A stretch of 64,000 nucleotides of DNA from Rhyzopertha dominica (lineage: Eukaryota > Arthropoda > Insecta > Coleoptera > Bostrichidae): contig QCXZ01000086.1 of assembly GCA_025024175.1 (NCBI GenBank), forward strand, positions 1,860,001-1,924,000, written 5' to 3'. Positions 1 through 11,600 of this stretch are shown here, piece after piece (the first letter of the stretch is position 1; each line of letters begins with the position of its first letter). The position numbers and the translations under genes are program-made. Below the pieces are notes generated by a model. The model was not told where the DNA came from. It saw nothing but the letters and a program-made list of their open reading frames with translations, and ran no database searches.

Positions 1-345
1 TTACTTTTTGGGTAGATCATCTCTCTTTAACTAATAAACCACTCTCAAAAATTCTTTGTTGTCCTCCACTAACGTACAGTACACAATTTCTATTTGCAGT
101 ATTTCAGACCTCTGTTATTTAGTTCCTTGTACTCTCATTATATCTATACTATATTTTCCTTATTCATTCTTCTTACCTTACGTTATGCATTATCTTTAAC
201 AAAAACGTTTTGTTTCAATCTGAACTTCTATTTCATTATCACCTAAAAACACAATATTCTCAGGAACGTAAAGGTTTACGACTAAACCGCACTACAGCTT
301 TCCAGCACTGTAATTAAGAACGTTCCAGACGACTTTGCGTTGCAG

Positions 346-590
346 CTAGTGAACTCGAGCCCTTGGTTAACGACAAAGTTGACGATAAATGGTCAAAGGA
401 CGCCGGAACCGAGTACAAAAAGAATTTTCGTCCATTTTCACAATATGAATATTCCGATGGCAGATTTACAAAACGCGGAGCACCTAGTACCGATAATAAG
501 AACGACAATTCTAACTTAGTTAACGGAAGGAACAACGAGTCGTGGTACCGTGAAGTAGTAGAGCTTCGCAAGAAGGCAGGGGAGTACAAG
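346..590 (+). CDS. MDM1: MDM1 exon a (first exon in window)
   Basis: The acceptor is TTGCGTTGCAG ending at 345 and the donor is AAG|GTTTGA at 591. Two bases finish a codon from the missing upstream exon, then about 81 codons follow. It holds the EYKKNF motif and the helical WYREVVELRKKAGEYK segment. An in-frame TAA at 315-317 means the exon cannot start before 318. An alternative acceptor at 328 (TTCCAG) would add six codons. Confidence 0.8.
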
Positions 591-3003
591 GTTTGAATCG
601 GTCAACCTGCAGTCTTCGAAATAATCAACGCTTTTTTCAGCATCGAGGATGGGGTAGCGAACTAGCACCGGAAAGGCTAACTGATGTTTATAATAAACAA
701 GTGGAGTTATGGGACCAAGTTTCTAGGCGCAGTTCACTTTCTGCTCTATCCTTGGCATCAACTGCTCATAGGTACTTAATATTCTTTTTGTTGCCCAATA
801 ATTTATAATAACTTCTAGGTCGTATACCAAAGAAGAAAAAGAAGAAGAGAACAATAAAAAGAGCTCGCCTACTAAACCTTTCAAGAACGGTGAAAACTCT
901 GCCAGGATGATGAGGGACATGATACGCCATCACTTGGAAAGGACTACTGGAGGAAGTGGTACTGGTATGTTCCCAAGACGAAAAACTATCTTTTAATCGC
1001 TTTATTTTAGAAGCAGATGGGTTAATATTGTCCCCCACTCGTGAAAAACTAGAACCGACAATACCAAAGAAGGACGACGATCCTAGAAGTTCCCAGAGGA
1101 ATAGCCCCAAGAAAAATTCGCCATTGAAGTCAGCTGCTTTGAAGAAAACCTCGCAAAGGACTAAAAGTGCCTTGCGAACAGGTGGTACTTGACCTCAAAG
1201 AAAGTTCCTTCATATATTTGCTAATCTCTGTTGTAGTTCGCTCGCATTCTGTAGGGCCTCCAGCAGAAGCAAACACAGAGAAGCGCTCTCCCAAACGGCA
1301 GATGCGTTCCGCCACGGTTAGGGAAAGAAAAAGTTCTAGCGGCACTGCCAAAAGACCTCGACCATGTAAGAAGTTTGCGCTGATTGATATTTTGTGTGCC
1401 AAGTTTCGTGATGCTTCCTTTGCACGGTGATATAGGCAACCAGCATTCAACACCGTTTGCTTTGTATACGGAACGGCCACGCGGGTTTCCCTGGGGGACT
1501 CCATAGTTTAATGAATCGTTAATAATTTAGGGTACTCGAAATCGTGTTTACTCGGGGAATTGCTTGTGCATGTATGATCATAATACGTCAGGTATCATGG
1601 CCAATAATATTTTGAGGATGCTTTTAATAAAAAAATAAAGCTTTTAATATTATTGTGACGCATATCAGCTGTTCTACGAACGAAGGACGCATAACGATTT
1701 TGCAGATTGTTGGACAAACACTTCACACAAAAGTTTAATCAAATCTAAACCTTAACATTCTAAAATTATTGCACGAAAGTCTTTTAATAACAAAATCATG
1801 CCTTTAAACCAAGTACATAAGTGAAAATGAACTTACTTCCATGAAAAACATGCTTACACCGAGTTTCTTACGTGGTTATGCCCCAATATTTGCCAAATTA
1901 TTAGATTATTTGTAAGAATTATAATGTGGGCAACACCATGACAGTTAACGACGTTATACCCACCCATCTATGCGGGAAACCTATAATCTATACGGTAAAA
2001 AATGAAAATTTGCTATTTTTGTTTTGCAGAAGGAGACAACAGAATGCATTTTTTAAATAAAGCGGTGTTTTAATGCAAGTGGATTGTGCAAAATCTGGCT
2101 GTGTATTAGAGATATCTTTCAGATTAATCGCGTCGGAGTATGGAAATTCCTTCGCCAGTAGAACAGCCCTGTGCGCCTTTTCTATACCCGCTTGTTTAGA
2201 ACCAGCCGTTTCGTTTCCGCAATGTGCTTCGCTTCCCCTAGTTAGCAGCTAGTGATAACAATAGAATTCTACCGCTGTTTTAGCATCCCTCAACACCTCA
2301 ACCGCCTCTTCCCGATCTAAAAGTAGTTCAGTTTCCTTAAAAAAAGAGGACGACCGATTGGCCAATGCAAAAAACAAAAATACCATTGACCCATCGGCAC
2401 AAAAACTGTACGCAAGCGATGTAAGGAAAGGAGGTTCATTAGGTAAGATAGATAGCGCGAGCCTTGGCACACTCCGAAATTTCCAACAGCACCATTTAGT
2501 CCCTTGGTGATCTAATAACCGAATGTCATTTAGCCGAATCCGCCAAGAACGAAGCTGTAGAAAAGGCCGACGCCCAAGAGGAGAAGGAAGCTATCGATCT
2601 AGAGCCCGTCGTCAAATCTCCACCTGAACCTACTAGAGTTAAATCTCCGGAGCAGATTCTGATGAGATCTCCAGATCCAGTCAACTGGACCGTGCCCTTG
2701 GACACGGGAAAAACGTTCACCGTTACGCAGAATGTCAGGGAAGGTCAGAAAAGAAGTCTTTTGCTCTCTCTCCCTAAAACAACCGCTTTTTGGGACAGAA
2801 GGCTAATGATTGAGTAATTCCCCTAATTCTATTCAAGGACTCTCTGATTAAGTGATCGATCTAACCCAGTCTTTTGTTCAGGTGACGTCGGAAGGCCTCA
2901 GAGCGAAATAAAGGCGTGGACACCGCCTGACGTGCCACCCCCGGTGGCTCAATCTGCTCCACCGGAGTTTTCCCAGCAGGGAAAAGGACTGTCCATGACA
3001 TAA
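346..3003 (+). CDS. MDM1: MDM1-like nuclear/centriolar protein, 3' part of gene (8 exons in window)
   Basis: MDM1 is known as a microtubule-binding protein of centrioles and cilia that restrains centriole duplication; this role is family knowledge. The exons 346-590, 641-771, 819-964, 1011-1181, 1255-1365, 2284-2442, 2534-2743 and 2882-3003 join without a frame break into about 430 residues ending in TAA at 3001. Family marks are an EYKKNF repeat-type motif followed by an FSQYEYSDGRF segment, then WYREVVELRKKAGEYK, RGWGSELAPERL and a serine-rich VSRRSSLSALSLAS stretch. The middle is a basic, S/P/K-rich, probably disordered region. The C-terminal part carries PDPVNWTVPLDTGKTF. The N-terminal exons lie before the window, so the start is not visible; the first exon seen begins in phase 1. 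The vertebrate-type C-terminus (ending near FWGK) is not seen. The gene converges on the Dpr gene at 5.5 kb. Confidence 0.85.
641..771 (+). CDS. MDM1: MDM1 exon b
   Basis: The acceptor CTTTTTTCAG ends at 640 and the donor is AG|GTACTT at 772. The 50-base intron before it is phase 0. It encodes the RGWGSELAPERL and YNKQVELWDQ segment, the most family-like part of the gene, and then the serine-rich VSRRSSLSALSLAS. Confidence 0.85.
819..964 (+). CDS. MDM1: MDM1 exon c
   Basis: The acceptor ACTTCTAG ends at 818 and the donor is ACTG|GTATGT at 965. The exon is entered in phase 2 and left in phase 1. It encodes a highly charged K/E stretch and then MMRDMIRHHLERTTGGSG. The introns on both sides are only 47 and 46 bases long. 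Confidence 0.8.
1011..1181 (+). CDS. MDM1: MDM1 exon d
   Basis: The acceptor TTTATTTTAG ends at 1010 and the donor is ACAG|GTGGTA at 1182. It is 171 bases, phase 1 on both sides. It encodes a basic, low-complexity S/P/K-rich segment with several SP and KK pairs, probably disordered. Confidence 0.75.
1255..1365 (+). CDS. MDM1: MDM1 exon e
   Basis: The acceptor ATTCTGTAG ends at 1254 and the donor is CCAT|GTAAGA at 1366. It is 111 bases, phase 1 on both sides. It encodes a short R/K/S-rich stretch containing EKRSPKRQMRSATVRERK. The reading frame stays open past the donor to 1430, but the GTAAGA donor and the in-frame fit to the next exon support splicing here. Confidence 0.7.
1366..2283 (+). 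other. Longest MDM1 intron in the window
   Basis: This is a 918-base AT-rich intron between exons e and f. Short ORFs inside it show no family motif or coding-like run. I see no other exon or element in it. Confidence 0.6.
2284..2442 (+). CDS. MDM1: MDM1 exon f
   Basis: The acceptor CTGTTTTAG ends at 2283 and the donor is TTAG|GTAAGA at 2443, close to consensus. It is 159 bases, phase 1 on both sides, and lies in the frame that joins exons e and g. It encodes SLNTSTASSRSKSSSVSLKK, then a lysine-rich segment and ASDVRKGGSL. It is easy to miss because its antisense frame is also open. Support is the exact phase fit and good splice sites. Confidence 0.72.
2534..2743 (+). CDS. MDM1: MDM1 exon g
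   Basis: The acceptor GTCATTTAG ends at 2533 and the donor is GGAAG|GTCAGA-like at 2744. It is 210 bases, phase 1 on both sides. It encodes an E/A-rich helix, a KSPPEPTRVKSPEQ linker and the PDPVNWTVPLDTGKTFTV block, which looks like a short folded or binding motif. Confidence 0.82.
2882..3003 (+). CDS. MDM1: MDM1 last coding exon
   Basis: The acceptor CTTTTGTTCAG ends at 2881. Two bases complete a glycine codon. The exon encodes DVGRPQSEIKAWTPPDVPPP and a proline/glutamine-rich tail, then stops at TAA 3001-3003. Confidence 0.8.
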
Positions 3004-4060
3004 CTTGTGGCGGCGTCTGCTTACAGTATCCGATTTGATTGTATCGCTTAGGTATGCATTCGATTTTGGCTATGCCATTTGATGGCTGATTCTCCCTTCG
3101 TTTTTTTTCCTTAATGGACATATTCCGAAAGGCTGTTCTCCTTTTTGGTGGCGGAGGCCCTTCATGAAGACACCCTCAATTTGTGCTAGATAGAAAAAAC
3201 TGCCACCTTACTACAATGGAACCATTTCCTACTCTCGAAGAATTTTCAGTTGATCCCAATGCAATCTTTTTTACCTTCCTACCTGTTTGTATCTTCTTCT
3301 ACAGATTAACTGATGCTAGATTATCTAGGAAGAGTTTCTCGATTACTGCAGACAAGGAGAACAGCTGGAATCTTGGGAGCATTAATTTATTAATTGCCTT
3401 GCTCTAAAACCAAGTAGCTCGAGGACATTGTTAGTTCTGATTTTTCCTAAATATGCTTTTGTAGTCCCACAGGTGCTTGACGCTGATGACTGATCATCAT
3501 AGCAGTGGCTAGGAAGCATTGGCCGCCGTGCAACAGATGACATGCGAGAGTGCAGGAAGCCAGTCCGATCGGAGTCAAGTGAAAGNCAGTTTTTTCCTTT
3601 GTAAAAGCTAGAAATGTGTATTCAGTAGTGCCCAGGCTACTTAAAAGGCACAACAGGGTCAACACCTGCGAAATCCGGTGGTTCCTAACTTTACTAAGAA
3701 AAAGGTCTGCAAAGTTTTCTAAGGACACTTTAGCGGTTATAGAATAATTGATTACAGCTATATTATACCAATGCCATTATATACTTATTTAAGGTGTGTT
3801 ACCCAGCCAGTACTACTAATTGCTTATGTTCCATGCCATCCATCTTTGACCTTTTATATGGATGTTTTCCGACAAATCCGTCGCAATATTCAAAATGAAA
3901 ATCCACAACAAATCGAAGTACACAATATTACATCTCCTAAGTCTGCAATATATATATATATTTTGGGTAGATGCGTTTGCTTGCAAATTTAGTTTACATC
4001 GAACGCACTTAATATTATTGTACTAAAGTATTAAATAAAGAGTCTGTTAAACATNTAATA
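3004..4060 (+). other. Probable MDM1 3' untranslated region and poly(A) site
   Basis: No poly(A) hexamer lies close to the stop. The first well-placed AATAAA is at 4034-4039. It is followed at about 4075-4097 by a T/GT-rich run (TCTGTTTTCTGTGTGCTTG) that would suit a downstream element. Short ORFs here (for example 3183-3407) have no supporting features. Confidence 0.4.
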
Positions 4061-5265
4061 AACTTTACTCAATCCCTCTGTTTTCTGTGTGCTTGCAGGT
4101 AAGAGAAATTGTTATATAATCATGTGTATAAATAACTCATTAGTACTATTATTCCAATAACTTTACCGTTCATTGTTCTGCTGTTACAATATTGGCAAGC
4201 TTTTTCTTGTTAAGAAAAAAAAACTCGTTTCTCAGTTAAAGAAGAAAGTGAAAATGCGCTGTAGTAAATTATATAAAAATGATATCTCCGAAACCAGGAA
4301 TTTATCTGCAGTTTACAAATATGTGGGCATAGAACATTCCATGCTGGGTTATTTTACTGTAACATTTTAGTTATTAAGGATCAAATTTTACAACAAGCTT
4401 ATTAATTAAGGAATAAATAGCAATCATGCTTTATTATAAAAATAGTATGGTTAAATTAAATGTTAAATGCTATAGATTTCAGCTAGTNTATTATATTACA
4501 GTGCAAGGGCCAATATAAACTGTACATAAAAATAAATCGATAAATNTATACATTTCAGCAATTTTCAAGAAGCTGTAACTTGACATGGTTATAAAGTGCC
4601 ATCCACACTTGACAGATACGATTAAGGTACCGTACTAGGAGAAAAGCTTAATTCATTAACTAGAATTTCTAAGTACTATTAAAATAAATTTTGTTATTAA
4701 GATAATGTTGTATTTTCCTTTTGTTAAAAACGTTATTTTGCAGTAAAGCTTGATCATTTAGAGACAAATTAGTATTTAGAATATGAAAATTGAATTTTTG
4801 GAAGAAAGAAGAATTGGATTGATAAATTGCTATCTTGCCCTTGAGGATTACTGCAGAAAAAAAATCTATAGAATTTCATACTTTCTAGACAAAAAAAATG
4901 AATTTAAGCAGCTCAAGAAAGACTGATCTTACCTTTTACTTTCAGTTGGAAGATGACATGAGAAACGACTGGCAACACAAATTAATTGGAAGGTTACAGT
5001 TTACTTACTTTCATCACCCACTTGTTGCTGAGATATATGGCTTGCTTTTGATGCTATCAACATTTTCAATAAAGCATATTTACGTCTGAAACTGCTACTA
5101 AATTTGTATTTACACGTAATAAAAATTGATTGATTTGTATTTTGTTAAAAAAAGAAATCATATTATGGTTTAAAGATAGAATATGGTGGAAGATGCAAGT
5201 TTACATCATTATTTAACTACATTTGTTGTGGGTGTCACGTTTCTACAACGAATAAAACCATCCAG
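4061..5265. other. Intergenic gap between two convergent genes
   Basis: This is AT-rich sequence between the probable poly(A) signals of MDM1 (plus) and the Dpr gene (minus). It contains single N bases at 4488 and 4546. I see no gene. The small plus ORF at 4898-5089 is treated as chance. Confidence 0.5.
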
Positions 5266-5280
5266 CATTTGATATACATC

Positions 5281-5286
5281 TTTATT
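5281..5286 (-). terminator. Poly(A) signal of the Dpr-family gene
   Basis: TTTATT on the plus strand is AATAAA on the minus strand, about 260 bases past the stop codon. The minus strand just beyond it is GT/T-rich (GGATGGTTTTATTCGTTGT), as expected for a downstream element. Confidence 0.5.
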
Positions 5287-5543
5287 ATCATATAATTTAC
5301 ATATAACAATAATAACTGTAATTTAGTGGTAACCATCGGAAACAGATGCGCCAAATGGCATATGCAAAGGGGTGTGTGCACACGTACGGCCTTCTTCCTC
5401 TTGAAGAAGACACGGCTCTTTATGACATTTATAAGCTGTAAATATATATTTTCACATGTATTTCGGGATTCTTCGGTTGGACACCGGTAATAGTGGGGAC
5501 TGGGAACGTGGCCTTCTTCCATGGGCCGGCATCAGCTGGGGAA

Positions 5544-5683
5544 TTATTTCCATCCATCAATGGAGACCTGTATGGCCGTGATGAGCGCAGTGCACAGGAA
5601 ACAGCTCAAGACCAGAGCCACGAGCTTCAGGGAATTACTGTTTAGTCCTGCCGAGCCTGTCTGCATGGCTGCCGGTGATTCCC
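5544..5683 (-). CDS. Dpr last exon: stalk and hydrophobic C-terminus
   Basis: The minus acceptor CTCATTTTCAG precedes 5683. Two bases complete a glycine, then ESPAAMQTGSAGLNSN and a hydrophobic run (LVALVLSCFLCTALITAI) follow, before QVSIDGWK and TAA at 5546-5544. The (E)xPAAMQTG start and the hydrophobic end are typical of the family. The phase fits the preceding exon exactly. Confidence 0.85.
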
Positions 5684-8600
5684 CTGAAAATGAGCGAGGA
5701 TTTTTGTAGGCCTGGTACATTCAATCAACGTCACATTTTTAGTTTGCTTTGACACCATTCATTTGGATGAAGTATTATTCTATAAAAGCTTAAGTGAAAC
5801 ACTGCAATTCTAACAGTACAACCTATAGTTGCTTTATAATAAAAAAGCTTGTCACATAGCAGATAAATGGCTTTGGGTTTCAATAGTTAACAGCATTTTA
5901 ATTTTGGACTCCCCATCCACTGCCGTAGCCTTTTCTAGCTAGTAAAGTTCAAAACTTAGTTACTTCTCGTATAACGGCAGGATATTGTCACTAACTAACT
6001 GCTAAATTATAACATTTTCTCTCTTGATGGTCATATAGGCTAAATCTTCTTGTTGAAATTCCTTTTCTTCTGCTCTGTTGATTCAATGTTGTCTTAGATG
6101 TCTTTTGGTTTCTGTAAATGGCAATTAGCCAACCAAGATGTAAATATCTTGTCAGACATTGTAAAAACAAGTGTATTGTCAAACTAAAGGGACAACTTGA
6201 CAAATTTTTTATGTCTAAGTTGACGCTTTATTCTTAATAGGTAAAAAGTAATATAAAAAAAACAATTCCCAAAATTAGTGTTACATGCACTATTACGGAA
6301 CTATAGTTAAAACAAAATTCTTGCAGCGACGTTTCACTCCCTTATTAATTTGCATTTTATTTTATGGTTTGATGTCCTCACTGGCATTGTATTAGTTATG
6401 CCTTATTTTAATTAATAAATTAGTGCGAAGAACCAAAAGATATGGTTGAAAATATTGAACGTATTTTAAAATGAAATTGAAGTCTAAATTTCACACTAAA
6501 ATAGTTACTGTAACAAAACGATTGTACAATTGAATTGTTGCATGTAGTGCACCAGTATATTGGTTGTTTTCCAGGTAGCTTAAGAAAGGTAAAAGAGTAA
6601 GTACCTATTCCTTAATGATAACTCTATCAAGTTTATTTTGTTTCAGCTTACGTACACGAAACTGAAAAAATCGTAATAAATCAGCAAATACAATACGTTT
6701 ATTTTGATAAACAGTTACAAGAATTCAACTATACTCTCAGTTGTCACAGTTTTTGCCGCCTTTTCTGATGAATAATGTCAATTTTTAGTGATGTGGTTAT
6801 AATAATCAGCTATTAATACATACTTGAGCATATTTTATATGCATTTTTTATAATCGCTGTAACAGCTTTGATCTTAGGATTGAAAATAGCTTTTTAGAGG
6901 TTCTCTAGACTTGAATTTATCCTCCGAAGGTTACGTTTGTAACCTTCTACATGATTTACTTGTCAACAGACTTTTAAAAGCGGGTGCAGTCATATTTTGA
7001 TGAGGAACCGTTCGCTCAAGTTATCGCACGGCATTCATTAGGGGTTTCCCTTTTTGTTAAACACACATGTCTCTTTCTTCGTGACTCTGCCATACCGTTA
7101 AGCACGTGTACCATGATGTTGGCCACGTCCGTGCTTGAGGGACTGCACGAGTACTTTCCAGAGTCGTTAACAGTGGCGCTCTGCATGAGCAGGCAGCTGA
7201 CGGAGACCTCTCCCTTCTCAGTGATCACGCTGACTCCACCGCGATTTGAATCGTAGCTGATGACCTGAAAGTTCCAACATTAATGTAACGCCCCCGGAAA
7301 ACGTACCTTTAGACCATACTTCGTCGTTATGATACCAGAAAATGAAGATCGGCGGCTCAGGGCTGTGCTTGGCGATGCAAGTCAGGTTGATTAAACTGCC
7401 TTGGTGGACGTAGATATCCGGTGCACCCAGGATGGAGGCGTGGGGAACTGCAAAAGTGATGTTTTCAGATGCGTCTAAGCCGTCTGAAATACGTTAGTGG
7501 TGTTAATGTTGCAGCAAATCCTATTAGTTTCACATACAGACAAACATGGAACATATAATTCTCTTGCTGTTAAAGGTGTAATCTGCAGATGACTGGCTTC
7601 CTCTTTCTTCGTTTCATTTATCAAAATGTAATTGGTCGAAAATTCATTATCTCCAAACAATGTTCGTTGCTCTTAGTCTTACTATCCATGCTATTGAAAT
7701 GAAGAGGTTTGTAAAGAGACCTGGCAAGCCCGAAGCAGAACAATAACCCTTTTTAAAGAAATGTAATAAAAGACAACTATTAATTATAGAAATTGATATT
7801 ATTATTCTTGCATATGAATTAGAATTATAGGGTTTCGTAGATCCACTGCTAAAGATGTTTCGACAAATCTAAACTCTTATGGGTAAAATATTATTTGTTC
7901 GTATTTACATTATTTCTTCTTTAATGTTGGGAATGAAGTGAAGTTTATTTTTTTAAATATCTAGTAAAAAACAAAAGTTGCAATAAGCTGAACCGGCAAA
8001 ATATGCAAATATGCTTGCAGTAGTTTCACATATCCTCACACTGGTCGTTAAAAAGCGTTAATAACGTTAACTTTTGGGATATATTATCCAGAATTCACTC
8101 ACTCGAGTCCACATCCGCGTTTGTTTTCACTAGATACATCCATCAACATAAAAACGGGTTTTATGATCAATTCCTGGATAATTTAGGACGAAAGCGTGAT
8201 CTATGTTAAGTGCCGTGTAAATAACGTTATATCGAAGGCAACACAAGTACATTAGCAACACTTTTAGTAAAGACACACAAATACACGTGAAGACTGAAGA
8301 TTGATGACAAGAGAAACAATGGCACTTCAGTTGAAAACAATGTTTACCATCATGAATATCACAGAACGTATTACAGTAATTTGATGTTGTTGAAGGGGGA
8401 AAGGACGGACGATCAAGTACTAAAAGAATGTGGTCTACTTCTTATCGAAGCAAGAAAGCTGGTCAATATACAGACGCCAAAAGGATTTTTAAAATAGAGG
8501 AAGTGAAGAATTTCGTTACTTAGTTGGTAAAAATGCTAATGTTGCCAAATAAACGAGACTGCGACAGTAAAAGTTGGCAAATTTAGAATCATCCTTAAAA

Positions 8601-11600
8601 TTAGCAATGGATGTCGAACTTGTTGAAGTCCCAAGCGATACACAAGGAATAATGTTATCATCTTCTATACAAAAAGGACGGATTTTCTCCTTAACTCCTT
8701 AACAATTAATACACATCGAATGAAAACAACTGATAGAGCAATCAAGTGTGAAAAACACTTAAGCAGCTGTTAATATTAAAGCAATTTGCTCCAAGCAACT
8801 AAAGCTGCCCCCTTCTGAAAGTTTACACAAAGCTCGTATATGTTGCCTAAAGTTCGTACCTCTTGTTTCAAAATTTCAAACTTCTAAGTGAAAGCAACAG
8901 TTTATCAAAACACATTGTTGGTAATCAACTTAAGTTCTAGGTTAGCTGATCGAAAACAGCTATTGCTGTTCTGTTAATTATGTGTCATTTGATCGACAAA
9001 TATGTTGAGTTCAAAATGCGTTCATGTGGGTAATAATTGGAAAATAAACTTCACGTTTAATTAATCGCAGTTTTTTTTGTTTAGAGGATAAGCAATCTAG
9101 TGTTAATCGCCAAACATCATACATTAGACATATTAGTAGTAATTTAAATAAATAATTATTTACTGAAATCCTGAACAACCTGGATCTGCAAACATTTTAT
9201 GATAAATATCATCTGTGGGGTGTACTTCGACGTCTGGAGGCAGTTCGTCACCGGCTAGAACATCTGCAAAGGCGTCATACTGAATTGTCTTTCGTGCCGG
9301 CCCTTTTTTACCGAAATTCCTTCACTTACCAACGATGTCGAGGCTGACAAAGTAACTTTTAACCGGTTGAGTGCTGATCTGGCATTCGTAAACTCCCGCA
9401 TCCCTTTTCTGCGTCCACTTGATCTGCAGGGTCCAGTCGTTCGTTGATGGGTGGTGGTTGGCCTGGAACCGCTGGTCGGTTGTGTACGTGTAGGTTGCAG
9501 AGGTTAAAATATGAATGTCGCGATGCCTTATCCAGGACACCTGAAAGACAATTGAGCGTACTTTTCAAAGCTAGCCGTCGATTGCTTCTCTTTTTTAGCC
9601 TACGAAGGAAGTTTGACTGTGTTGACCACGAGCCAATGGATTCTTTACCAAGGTTTTCTCCTACTTACTTCATATTACATTCATATCTTATTGATAGATC
9701 GCGAAAGGTAAAAGCCAGAGAACTTTTACGTATTGCTACATGTACGAGTTAAAAAAATGAGTATTTTTGATTAAAACATTTAATTCTGTTAATAGAGGTC
9801 TAGAATTGAAAATATTTTCTGAGGAACGGTTTATATCTCTCACAAGGAGTATAAAAGTATCCTTCCTATTATTGCAACTCTTCCCCGGGAACAATGAAAA
9901 TAACGATTGTTAAGCTGGAAACCACTCTGGTAATTTTGTTTGATGAGAGACCTAAATATGAAAATGTGACATAACGAATGACACTTCATTCCTTTAAATC
10001 ATTTTATTACATTATATTATCATAAAGCCCAGCTATTGACCTCTTTTAGTCAATCTATTATCGATAATATTTCCAACAATTTGGGCAACGAGCTAGCAAG
10101 CGCAATTAATTACCGGTACATTGGTGCTTTCGAAGCAGATATTAGATTTCCTGTTTTAGTACATGCAAATACATAATTCGTACGTTTCAAATGACAATTC
10201 AAATAATAACGAGTAATACACTAACGTTTTTAAAGTATTTGTTTACCTAAATAGGATATTTCAGCTTCGGTTTTTTACAAATAGATAGATAGATAGATAG
10301 TTAAANGAAAGAAAAAACTGAATTTCCGATGTCCAANAAAGGGGAACGCGCAGTGTCTAGCTGCATTACGTACTTAAACATTTATTAATTAATACCTTGA
10401 TCGAGATTTTTTTATTTTTGAACGTGCGTTGGTGTTACCATTATTTTCCAGATAGTATGTTGAGTTATTAGAGATAAATTTGACGTTAATTTCGATTAAA
10501 CGCTTGGCATTGAGGCAGCTTGTATGATGAACGCGTTGGCGTAGCTATCTGCCTTTCGGGGTAGAAATATCTTGAAAATTTTAATTTGAGTTATAAAACA
10601 CATTCGAGAACATTTTTTCACAGCTCACGCTTGTTCGGGTATTATCATCTGCAATGAACATTTATTTGCCATAGTTTGCTATAAAACCTATCTGCAATTT
10701 GCAGGTGATCATTAATATATTTAGGTTTTGAATTTCATTTTTAATAATGAATGGTTGCGGTCACTATTAAATAAATGGGGGGATAACGCTGATCATTGTA
10801 TTTCATGAGATATGAAAAACAGTGGGGAACAAATAATGTTACCGCTTCCAGAATAAAATTATTTTAATTGTACCAATTAATCATTTATATTAGCACTATA
10901 ATTTGCATTATTGGGATCAGAATTTATACAAATACTATTAAAATAACCACCAGATGCACTGATTATTGCTACAGCGTTAGTATGTTCTTTGAAGTTGTAA
11001 TATATTATTATTGTGGACTTCACATAGTTCAACAAGTTAATACATAGCAGACAGACAGAGAACTAGACACTTTACAAGAAAATAAGAAATTTTATATTTG
11101 AGTGTATTGGGATCACCCAAAATTATACAATTTTTATACAAAAACTGTAAGGTCTATAAGCAAATCAAAATCATACTGAGATGTAATCAGGCAAAATATA
11201 AATGAGAATTACTTAAACATGAAACGTAGAATTATATATTACTTTGTTACAAGTTATGTCAATTATAGGTAAAGCAATTCCAACACTGCATCGGTCAACA
11301 CTCGTTGTTTTAGTAGAGTTCTTGACTACTAATGATACACCACAACCTTTTGTAGTATTACGATCACACCGAATTATATTACAAACTGATGGAAAAGTTT
11401 ACTACTGTTAATATCATTTGACAACAAAGTTTTGGACAGGTCCTGGTTAGAAAGCAGAACTTCATAATAAAATGACGTAGATCTTCGAACATAATAACGA
11501 TAATCTCCATCGATTTTTTCTGTGTGTTCTAGAGACAGAAAAAGAAATAACTGAGTTAGTATGCCGAAGTTCTGAACACAAATTGAAGAGGCACTATGCA

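Noticed and set aside
314..589. 91-codon minus frame at the start of the window
   Set aside because: It is the complement of MDM1 exon a, which has splice sites and family motifs.
4898..5089. Plus frame following a CTTTTACTTTCAG acceptor-like string, between the two genes
   Set aside because: The putative donor (GGAAG|GTTACA) is weak, the peptide has no motif, and no partner exon is visible.
9444..9752. Plus frame of 102 codons
   Set aside because: It is mostly the complement of the Dpr Ig1 exon.
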